Of a DNA stretch of 55,728 nt, positions 34,591-43,096 are shown in pieces. Positions within the stretch are counted from its first letter, which is position 1. Every line of letters starts with the position of its first letter. This DNA comes from an uncultured Clostridium sp. (GTDB taxonomy: Bacteria > Bacillota > Clostridia > TANB77 > CAG-508), in NCBI GenBank assembly GCA_946500615.1, contig CAMMWP010000007.1:1-55728 (forward strand), given 5' to 3'. The translations under genes and the position numbers were made by a program. The notes beneath the pieces are model-generated. The model was not told where the DNA came from and did not search any database. It saw only the letters and a list, made by a program, of their open reading frames with translations.

Positions 34591-36585
34591 TTGAGCAAAA
34601 AATTAATTATAACAGAAAAGCCATCTGTAGCAATGGAATTTGCGAAAGCATTAAAAATAACAACAAGTAGAAAAAATGGGTATTTAGAATCAAATGAATG
34701 GATAATTACATGGTGTGTAGGGCATTTAGTCACTATGAGCTATCCAGAAAAATATGATGAAAAATTAAAATTTTGGAGACTAGATACATTGCCATTTATA
34801 CCAGAAGAATGGAAATATGAAATTATACCACAAGTACAAAATCAATTTCATATTGTACAACAATTATTGCAAAGAGAAGATATAGAAGAAATATATAATG
34901 CAGGAGACTCTGGAAGAGAAGGAGAATATATTCAAAGACTCGTTTTCATGATGGCAAAACCAAATCCAAAAGCAAAAATGAAAAGGGTATGGATAGATTC
35001 CCAAACAGAAGAAGAAATTTTAAGGGGGATTCGAGAAGCAAAAGACATGTCAGAATATGATAGTTTATCAGATAGTGCTTATTTAAGGGCAAAAGAAGAC
35101 TATTTAATCGGAATTAATTTTTCTAGGCTATTGTCTATTATATTTGGAAGAAGATTAGCACAAAATATCCAAGAAGATAGAGCATCCATTTCTGTCGGGA
35201 GAGTCATGACTTGTGTATTAGGAATGGTGGTATCTCGTGAAAGGGAAATTAGAAACTTTATAAAAACAAAATATTATAAAATCATAGGAGAATTTGGAGA
35301 GGAACAATCCTCTTTTAAGGCAGATTGGAAAGCGACAGAAAAATCCACAGTATGGGAATCTCCGAAATTATATAATGAAACAGGATTTAAAAAAGAAACA
35401 GATGCCAAAGCATTTATACAAAATTTAAGTGGTAAAAAAGCAGTCATAACAGAACTTAAAAAATCGAAACAAAAAGAAAATGCTCCATTATTATTCAACT
35501 TAGCAGAAATCCAAAATGAATGTACCAAACGATTTAAAATAAAACCAGATGAAACACTAGAAATCATTCAAAATCTATATGAAAAAAAATTAGTTACCTA
35601 TCCTAGAACAGATGCAAGAGTATTATCAACAGCAGTTAGCAAAGAAATTAATAAAAACTTAAATGGAATTGCAAAAGGATGTAAAGACGCAGAAATACAA
35701 GGATATATTAAAAAAATGGTAGAAGAAAAGTATTCTACAAATTTAGCAAAAACAAAATATGTGAATGATAGTAAAATTACAGACCACTATGCCATTATTC
35801 CAACAGGACAAGGATATGAAAATTTTAATAGTTTACCACAGTTGCAAAAAGATATTTATTTGGTAATTGTAAAACGTTTTTTGGCTATTTTTTATCCACC
35901 AGCAGAATATAATAAAATACAATTAACGATTGAAATAGAAATGGATAAAGAAAAGAAAGAAACATTTACCACAAGTGGAAGAGTATGTATCAACCAAGGT
36001 TTTTTAGAAATTTTAAAACCAATGGATAAAGAAAATAGAAAGAAGAAATCCACAAAAAGTGAGCAAGATGTGGAAAATAAAGAGGAAGAGGAAAAAAATG
36101 TTGAAACGAAATCAGCAGATTTGGAAATTTTAAAAAAATTAAAAAAAGGGCAAGAGGTTTTGATAAAAAATTTTGAAATCAAGGAAGCAGAAACTTCTCC
36201 ACCCAATAGATATAACTCAGGTTCTATTATTTTAGCAATGGAAAATGCAGGAAAATTAATAGAAGAAGAGGAATTAAGGGAACAAATAAAAGGTGCTGGA
36301 ATTGGTACAAGTGCAACAAGAGGAGAAATTATCAAAAAATTAGAAAAAATTAATTATATAGAAATTAATCGTAAAACACAAATTATTACACCAAGTCAAA
36401 AAGGAGAATATATCTATGATATTGTTATACAGTCTATGCCAGATATGTTAAATCCCAAATTAACAGCTAGTTGGGAAAAGGGATTAGATATGGTAGCAAA
36501 AAAAGAGATCAAACCAGATGAATTTATGACAAAATTAGAAAACTATATCAATAGCAAATTCAATAAATTGGTTGTAAAAATGTGA
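34591..36585 (+). CDS. topB: DNA topoisomerase III (type IA)
   Basis: A 665-residue type IA topoisomerase that decatenates or relaxes DNA using a Tyr nucleophile. The TOPRIM domain begins KKLIITEKPSVA and contains NAGDSGREGEYIQ (acidic metal-binding residues); SVGRVMTCVLGMVVSRE follows, and the active-site Tyr is in LVTYPRTDARVLS (about 337). There is no C-terminal zinc-ribbon. I choose the TTG at 34591 because AAAAGGA lies 8 bases upstream and the resulting MSKKLIITEKPSVA matches TopB starts; ATG 34582 overlaps that ribosome site. A Lys/Glu-rich insertion is near 480-510. It ends at a palindromic element that overlaps the stop codon. Confidence 0.95.
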   Translation: MSKKLIITEKPSVAMEFAKALKITTSRKNGYLESNEWIITWCVGHLVTMSYPEKYDEKLKFWRLDTLPFIPEEWKYEIIPQVQNQFHIVQQLLQREDIEEIYNAGDSGREGEYIQRLVFMMAKPNPKAKMKRVWIDSQTEEEILRGIREAKDMSEYDSLSDSAYLRAKEDYLIGINFSRLLSIIFGRRLAQNIQEDRASISVGRVMTCVLGMVVSREREIRNFIKTKYYKIIGEFGEEQSSFKADWKATEKSTVWESPKLYNETGFKKETDAKAFIQNLSGKKAVITELKKSKQKENAPLLFNLAEIQNECTKRFKIKPDETLEIIQNLYEKKLVTYPRTDARVLSTAVSKEINKNLNGIAKGCKDAEIQGYIKKMVEEKYSTNLAKTKYVNDSKITDHYAIIPTGQGYENFNSLPQLQKDIYLVIVKRFLAIFYPPAEYNKIQLTIEIEMDKEKKETFTTSGRVCINQGFLEILKPMDKENRKKKSTKSEQDVENKEEEEKNVETKSADLEILKKLKKGQEVLIKNFEIKEAETSPPNRYNSGSIILAMENAGKLIEEEELREQIKGAGIGTSATRGEIIKKLEKINYIEINRKTQIITPSQKGEYIYDIVIQSMPDMLNPKLTASWEKGLDMVAKKEIKPDEFMTKLENYINSKFNKLVVKM

Positions 36586-36901
36586 CCATAGGGGAGACCA
36601 AATCGTTCCAAAATAATACCCTAAAGGCAAGAATAGACGAAACCACTGGGTACTAGGCACATATATAGTATATAAAAAATGAATTGATTTTGTATAAGCT
36701 AAATTTTTCGTAGAAATTGTACAAAAAAATATGAGCCTCTTTCATTAAAAATGAACATCCATCATATTTTTTTGGTAATTTCTAAACTCAAATTTAGATA
36801 CGCAAAATCAGTTCATTTTTTATATACTATATATGTGCCTAGTACCCAGTGGTTTCGTCTATTCTTGCCTTTAGGCATTATTTGGCACGTCCTCCATGGT
36901 C
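36584..36901. mobile_element. Long palindromic element, 318 bp, abutting topB and an SDR gene
   Basis: A 73-bp arm (36620-36692) is the reverse complement of 36803-36875 with one mismatch; weaker matches extend out to GACCAT (36584) and ATGGTC (36901) and inward (AAATATGA/TCATATTT). Nearly the entire stretch folds on itself. The outer ends are GC-richer (GACGAAACCACTGGGTACTAGG) than the surroundings. It fills the gap between the converging topB and SDR genes, touching one stop codon and ending 4 bp before the other. No coding capacity. Confidence 0.72.
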
Positions 36902-36904
36902 CAA

Positions 36905-37804
36905 TTAAACAATGGTACCACCATTTACATGAATAATTTGACCAGTGACATAGCGAGAATCATCAGAAGCTAAATATAAATAAGCAGGAGCAAGTTCAAA
37001 AGGCTGACCTGCTCTTTTTAATGGTGTGTCAGTACCAAAAATAGAAACTTCTTCTGCTGTGAATGAAGCGGGGATTAAAGGTGTCCAAATAGGGCCGGGA
37101 GCAACTGCATTGACCCTTATTAAATTATCGGCCAAAGATAAGGCTAAAGATTTAGTGAAAACAGTAATGGCACCTTTTGTCGCTGAATAATCAATCAAAT
37201 TCTTTTTTCCATCAAAAGCAGTAATAGAAGAGGTATTAATAATACTAGCATTTGCTTCTAAATAAGGAAGAACAGCTTTTGTTAAATAGAAAAAAGAAAA
37301 AATATTTGTTTCAAAAGTATTTTTTAATTGCTCGGCAGAAATATCTAATATGCTGTTTTGTGGAAATTGTACACCACAGTTATTAATCAGAATATCTACT
37401 TTTCCAAAAGTTTTTAAAGTTTCACTAACAACTTGTTTAGAGGCTTCTTCTTGCCTTAAATCACATGCAATTAATAAACATTTTTGACCATAATATTCAA
37501 TGACTTCTTTGGTATAGTTAGCATCTTCATGTTCATTTAAATAAGCAATAACAATATCTGCACCCTCTTTTGCAAATAAGACTGCTACAGCTCTACCAAT
37601 TCCACTATCACCACCAGATATAATGGCAACTTTTCCTTGTAATTTTCCACTTGGTACATAATTTTGATTATCAAAAATTGGAAGAGGATTCATTTGACTT
37701 TCGATTCCGGGTTGTATGGATTGGTGTTGAGGCGGAAATGTGATTGGTTGTTGCTTACAGACTGTTTCAAAGTTATAATAAGGTATAAATGGATAATTGT
37801 TCAT
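36905..37804 (-). CDS. Short-chain dehydrogenase/reductase (general-stress YhdF/YghA-like)
   Basis: A 299-residue NAD(P)-dependent oxidoreductase. A 55-residue N-terminal extension (rich in Pro and Gln) precedes the Rossmann fold; the cofactor motif is SGGDSGIGRA (about 64-73), NNCGVQ is the NNAG element, and the catalytic Ser and Tyr-x-x-x-Lys are in NTSSITAF and DYSATKGA. The C-terminal GQIIHVNGG is standard. The N-terminal extension is characteristic of the GSP39/YhdF subgroup, often induced by stress; the substrate is not known. AAAGGAG is well placed before ATG. Confidence 0.93.
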   Translation of the reverse strand: MNNYPFIPYYNFETVCKQQPITFPPQHQSIQPGIESQMNPLPIFDNQNYVPSGKLQGKVAIISGGDSGIGRAVAVLFAKEGADIVIAYLNEHEDANYTKEVIEYYGQKCLLIACDLRQEEASKQVVSETLKTFGKVDILINNCGVQFPQNSILDISAEQLKNTFETNIFSFFYLTKAVLPYLEANASIINTSSITAFDGKKNLIDYSATKGAITVFTKSLALSLADNLIRVNAVAPGPIWTPLIPASFTAEEVSIFGTDTPLKRAGQPFELAPAYLYLASDDSRYVTGQIIHVNGGTIV

Positions 37805-37899
37805 AATAAATTTTTCTCCTTTACATATTGTTTAGTATATGCGGTATTTTTCTTTTTATGCTTAAGGTAGAAAGATATAAAAAATAAATAAAGAGAAAG

Positions 37900-37940
37900 A
37901 AGTAAAAATTATACCCCCTACTCGTCTGAGCAGGGGGCCA
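37900..37940 (-). terminator. GC-rich intrinsic terminator of the C39-like gene
   Basis: CCCCCT (37914-37919) and AGGGGG (37932-37937) with an inner CTC/GAG pair form the stem. On the minus strand it is followed by TATAATTTTTAC. It is much GC-richer than other terminators in this window, like the gene it serves. Confidence 0.8.
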
Positions 37941-37946
37941 TAGAGG

Positions 37947-38693
37947 CTATCTTTTTTTACAATACCATGCTCTTAGAACATGGAACAGCAGATCTTGGAG
38001 ATCGATTTGCAGCAAAGGTTTGTCGACTACGGTTGTTGCCGTAATCAATGCCTTACTGCCTTGTAATTTCCATATTACAATACACTCGTTTCCATGTCCA
38101 CGTAGAGGACAATGGGAGAGTGTCTTATGTAACCACATAGATGGCACTAAGGCAAGCACAGGGTAGCCCAGCGAAAGTGAACTCGCCAGTTCTAGTACTG
38201 AAGTTATAATCATAGCTTCAATGCCATAATTAATTTCTAGTACCTTGTCAATAGCAAGCCACCGCGTACCATGTCTCTTGGTGCGATAGCCATGCTTAAC
38301 GAGAAAGCTACCAATTTCCAACAACGAAGTATCAATTTGGAAATATTTCAAGACAGATAACATAGCACATGGGATTGTGCCACCATCAGCCATAGATTTT
38401 AGCCCAACAGGGTATGGCTCTTTCTCACTTAAATGCCGGCATTCACCAATTCCTAATTTAGGGTCTACACAATGATAGATAACACGATCATAGTCATATT
38501 GGCAAACCGCTTGAGGAATAAACCTTGTGTCAATGGCCTTAGTAAAAATTGACAAGGTAAAGTCACCAGTTGCCAATTTTTTTTGGTCGAGTTCCCACAT
38601 ATGTTGCAAAATGGATAATTCATTTACATATTCAGCATACTGCTGACGTGGGAGATTTGCTGTGTTTCCTGTGTTCTTTAGTGATTGTAACAT
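37947..38693 (-). CDS. C39-like papain-fold protein, foreign base composition
   Basis: A 248-residue protein. MADGGTIPCAMLSVLKYFQID (near the middle) has a Cys after Gly/Pro-type residues followed by a helix, LGYPVLALVP is the strand typical of Peptidase_C39-like folds, and GHGNECIVIWKL places a His, consistent with a Cys-His catalytic pair. No signal peptide. The gene uses CGT, CTC, GGC and CCA codons and is clearly richer in GC than its neighbours, pointing to horizontal transfer. The start at 38693 follows AAAGGAGG by 6 bases; the frame continues 22 codons upstream without a ribosome site. A GAGGGA/TCCCTC hairpin lies just before the ribosome site. Function unknown; peptidase activity is an inference. 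Confidence 0.7.
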   Translation of the reverse strand: MLQSLKNTGNTANLPRQQYAEYVNELSILQHMWELDQKKLATGDFTLSIFTKAIDTRFIPQAVCQYDYDRVIYHCVDPKLGIGECRHLSEKEPYPVGLKSMADGGTIPCAMLSVLKYFQIDTSLLEIGSFLVKHGYRTKRHGTRWLAIDKVLEINYGIEAMIITSVLELASSLSLGYPVLALVPSMWLHKTLSHCPLRGHGNECIVIWKLQGSKALITATTVVDKPLLQIDLQDLLFHVLRAWYCKKR

Positions 38694-38985
38694 AAAGTTC
38701 CTCCTTTTTACTCGAGGGAATACATCCCTCTTTGTTGATAAAAAAATAATACGACACATTAATTATATCATGAAATACTAGAAAATTCAATGAATAGGGA
38801 GCTTTTTGTGAACATGACTAAATCGTTGTTATCATTCAGCCTGTCCCCAATGGTCCAAAATTTTCATTTAACTATTTCTATTTATAAAAAAATGTAGTAT
38901 AATATAGAAATCAAACAAGTAAAGAGAATAAATTGAGAAAACATCAAAAATCTTTCTCAATTACAAGGAAGGAAAAATAGATAAA

Positions 38986-41900
38986 ATGAATACCATATTA
39001 GGAGAGCTTGGAAAATCTCGGAAAGTTTGTAAACTTAATAAATCAAATTGAAAATGAAAAAAGTCCGATAATGATATCGGGCTTAACTGGCGTAGGAATG
39101 GTAGAAATATTAGCAAGTATCAATGAATATGCAAAAAGACCAATCCTTATTGTTACATATAATGAGATTCAAGCAAAAGAAATCATAAACAATATCAAAA
39201 CTTTTACAGACAAAGGAGACATCTTTCCAAAAAAGGAAATTGTAACATATGATTATATTGCAGAAAGTAAAGATTTGCCATATGAGAGAATAGAAGTATT
39301 AAGTAAAATAAAAGAAAAAAGAAATCCGATAATTGTTACAACGATAGAAGCTTTGATGCAAAAATTACCACCAAAAGACGTATTATTTAAAAATGTATTA
39401 CACTTTAAAGTGGGAGATATATATGACTTAGAAGAAATAAAAAAAGCCTTAGTACATTTAGGATATGTTAGATGTGATTTAATAGAAGGAAGAGGACAAT
39501 TTAGCATTAGAGGGGGCATTTTAGACATATCTGTTTCTGACAAAATTGGTGTTAGAATAGAATTTTGGGGAGACGAAGTAGATTCTATTAGAAACTTTGC
39601 CATTGTGAGTCAAAGGTCTATTAACGCATTAGAAAAGGTAGAAATTTATCCAGCACATGAATATATATTAGAGCAACCCATAGATCAAGTATGTAAACAG
39701 ATTAGAAATTTAAATGTCAATGAGGAGCAAGAGGAAATCATAGAAGAAGATATAGCACAAATGGTTGGTGGAAACTATATTAGTAAAATTGACAAATATT
39801 TTGATTGTTTTTATACACATTCCTCTACATTACTAGAGTACTTGTCTGATAAATATATCATTGCATTAGATGAGGAAAGAAAAATAGAACAAAGAACAAA
39901 TAATATCAAGCAAGATAAAAAAAATCTTTTCGATGCTTTAGTAGAAAAAAGGAAAATCATTCCTCAAAGTTTAGAAAATACAATTGAATATGAAGAGGTA
40001 GTAGACAATTTAGAAAATGGAAAAAGAAATCTTATCTACTTAGAAAAACAGGATAGTATAACCAATAAACAAGCAGAAAAATATAGTTTTCATTATCGAG
40101 AAGTGAATTTTTATAAAAGTGAAATTGAAAATTTATTTCAAGAATTAAAAGAGGCATTAAAGCAAAAAAAGAGTACATATATCTTAGTGGAGAATAAAGA
40201 AAAAGCCAAAAAATTAAAAGAAATTTTAGACAAAGAAGATATTATTTGCAAAATAGAAGAAAAATTAGATAAAACGATTGTAGTAAAAACAGTAGAAAAA
40301 ATAGTTACCATAGGAATTGGGAAAATATCATCTGGATTTGAAAATTATGAGATTAATCAATTGGTCATTTCAGCAGATGAATTAATTAGTGGAGAAAAGA
40401 AAAAAAGAAAAGCCGTTCATTCCGCATATAATGAGGGAGAAAAGGTTGTATTTGCTGACTTAAAAATAGGAGATTATGTGGTTCATAAAACCTATGGAAT
40501 TGGTATCTATATTGGTGTCAATACCATTAAAGCAGATGGGACAATTAAAGACTATATAAAGATTAAATATCAGAATGATGATATTTTATATGTACCAACC
40601 AATCAAATGGATATGATTCGAAAATATGTAGGTGGAGATAAAATTAATCCAAAAATCAATCGATTAGGAAGCAAAGAATGGGAGAACACCAAAACAAAGG
40701 TAAAGAAAAATTTAAGAGAAGTGGCAAGAGAGTTAATCGAATTATATGCCAAAAGAGAAAAATTACAAGGTTTTGCATTTGGTAAAGATACACCTTGGCA
40801 AAATGAATTTGAAGCAAAATTCCCATATCAAGAGACAGATGACCAATTACGTTGTATAGAAGAAGTCAAAAAAGATATGGAAACCAATAGACCAATGGAT
40901 AGACTATTGTGTGGAGATGTAGGCTATGGAAAAACAGAAGTAGCCATAAGGGCAGCATTTAAAGCAGTTATGGACCAAAAACAAGTAGCCTATTTAGCAC
41001 CAACAACCGTTTTAGCAGAACAACAATATCAAGAATTTAAAGAAAGAATGAAAGATTATCCAATCAAAGTAGGCATTTTAAACAGATTTAAATCTGCTAA
41101 ATATCAAAAAGAAGTGATTAAAGGTCTAAAATTAGGAGAAGTCGATATTGTCATTGGAACACATAGGATTCTTAGCAAAGATGTAGAATTTAAAGATTTA
41201 GGCTTATTAATCATTGATGAAGAGCATCGTTTTGGTGTAAAAGCCAAAGAAAAAATTAAACAATACAAAACCAATGTAGATGTATTAACAATGACAGCAA
41301 CCCCCATCCCAAGAACACTACACATGTCTATTGTAGGGGTAAGGGATATGTCTGTTATTTATGAACCACCACAAAACAGGAGACCGGTGCAAACCTATGT
41401 ATTAGAATATGATAGAGAGGTTATAAAAGAAGCAATTATTAAAGAATTAGAAAGAGATGGACAGGTATTTTACATCTTTAACAATGTGGAACATATCCAA
41501 CAAAAAGCGGATGAAATATCAAGAATGGTACCAGAGGCTGAAGTTTCTTATGCACATGGACAAATGTCGGGAACGCAAATTGAAGAAATTATGAAAGATT
41601 TTGTTGAAAAGAAATCTAATGTATTGGTATGTACGACTATTTTAGAATCTGGAATTGATATTCCAAATGCCAATACCATTATTGTTGAAAATGCAGATAG
41701 GATGGGACTAGCACAGCTATATCAAATACGAGGAAGAGTGGGAAGAAGTGACAGGCAAGCCTATGCATATATCACTTACAAACGAGATAAACTATTATCA
41801 GAAGTAGCAGATAAACGTTTAAAAGCCATCAAAGAATTTACAGAATTTGGTTCTGGTTTCAAAATTGCCATGCGTGATTTAGAAATTAGAGGCGCAGGAA

Positions 41901-42466
41901 GTTTGCTAGGAGAAATTCAATCTGGTCATTTGGAACAAGTAGGATATGATACATATTGTAACTTGCTAGATGAAGTTGTACAGGAAATCAAAGGGATAGA
42001 AGCAAAACCAGAAATTGATATCCAGATAGACTTAAATGTTACAAGCTACATCCCAGATGAATATATTTCAGATGCAAACCAGAAAATTGAAATTTATCAA
42101 GATATTGCTTTGTGTAAAAATGAAGAAAACATCCAAAATGTCATTGATGAAATGATTGATAGATTTGGTAATATGCCAGCAGAGTTAGAAAATTTAATTG
42201 ATATTGCTAGAATTAAATATTTGGCAAAAGCATTGAATAACATATCTAAAATTGCAAGTAAGAAAACAGCGGTTGTTTTTACTTTTGAGGAAGGGAATTT
42301 TGATTATGATGTACACAATTTGGTTAAACAATATGGCAATCGATTAAAATTTTCAGCAGGTATTAAACCAATGATTACTTTAGAGATCGGTACAACTAAT
42401 GAAATGAAAATTTTAAATGATGTGACAGAATTTTTGAGAAATTTAAGTCATTTTAAAAACAATTAG
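38986..42466 (+). CDS. mfd: Transcription-repair coupling factor Mfd (apparent one-base frame slip near its start)
   Basis: An ATP-dependent DNA translocase that removes stalled RNA polymerase and recruits UvrA. The main frame (39008-42466, 1152 residues) has the UvrB-like N-terminal region ([22 protein letters not shown]), the RNA-polymerase-interacting [15 protein letters not shown] region, Walker [16 protein letters not shown] in [19 protein letters not shown], and the RGRVGRS motif. The best start, ATG 38986 with AAGGAAGGAAA upstream, reads [13 protein letters not shown] and then runs out of frame; dropping one A at 39022-39024 joins it to [12 protein letters not shown]. So either there is a real frameshift or sequencing error, or translation begins at TTG 39008. 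Confidence 0.95.
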
Positions 42467-42498
42467 AACAAGACAATAGATAGATTAATTATAGTTAT

Positions 42499-42546
42499 AA
42501 ACCTAGTGATTAAAGAGTATTTTAATGATTAGGTTTATTTTTTTGT
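42499..42546 (+). terminator. mfd terminator
   Basis: AAACCTAGTGATTAAA pairs with TTTAATGATTAGGTTT around a short loop, followed by a run of seven T residues. It sits 33 bp after the mfd stop codon. Confidence 0.85.
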
Positions 42547-42654
42547 ATGATATTTAAATAATGTGGGAATACTTTTAATGTAAAAATTGTTTATTTAATG
42601 TTGAGCTGTGAAACGATAAATGACATAATGTTTTTGATACAATAAAAAGAAGAT

Positions 42655-42897
42655 TTAGTCATCTTCCAAAATATCAATATTAAAAAGAGAAGAATTGAAA
42701 AAATCTTGCAAAGAAATATTAAGACCTCTGCATATTCTCATAATTGTTAAAATGTTCAAATTTGCATTTTGTCTAGAATTGATATTGGCAAGAGTAGATT
42801 GTGTAATACCAGAAATCGTACAAAGCTTATTAATGGTTATATTCTTCTCATCGCAAAGTTCATAGATTCTTTTTCTTACAGCCATACTTAAATACAT
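42655..42897 (-). CDS. Small XRE-type transcriptional regulator
   Basis: An 80-residue protein consisting of one helix-turn-helix domain: RKRIYELCDEKNITINKLCTISGITQSTLANI (about 8-40) with the recognition helix at TQSTLANINSRQ. The tail SLFNIDILEDD is acidic. It stands opposite the DGR-type surface gene (200 bp apart, divergent), so it may regulate that gene, itself, or neither. GGTGAT lies before ATG 42897; a later ATG (MAVRKR) is possible. Confidence 0.85.
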   Translation of the reverse strand: MYLSMAVRKRIYELCDEKNITINKLCTISGITQSTLANINSRQNANLNILTIMRICRGLNISLQDFFNSSLFNIDILEDD

Positions 42898-43096
42898 AAC
42901 ATGATCACCAAAAAAAGTATAGCAAATAAAGAAAGAAAAGATTAACTCAAAAGAGTTGACAAATAAATGATAAAATAATTTAAAAAATGTACTTGAAAAA
43001 GTATAATAGCTTATAGTAAAATATAGATATATGCTAACGGTTTTAAAAACATATATCTAATTCAAAAGAAATAAAAAAGGAAAGGGAGAAAAGCAA
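42898..43096 (+). promoter_or_regulatory. Divergent promoter region of the XRE and DGR-type surface genes
   Basis: A TTGACA at about 42956 and, further on, TTGAAA followed by an 18-bp spacer and TAAAAT lie on the plus strand. AGATATATG (43025-43033) and CATATATCT (43050-43058) form a perfect 9-bp inverted repeat just before the ribosome site AAAGGGAG. It is an obvious candidate binding site for the divergent XRE regulator. Confidence 0.5.
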
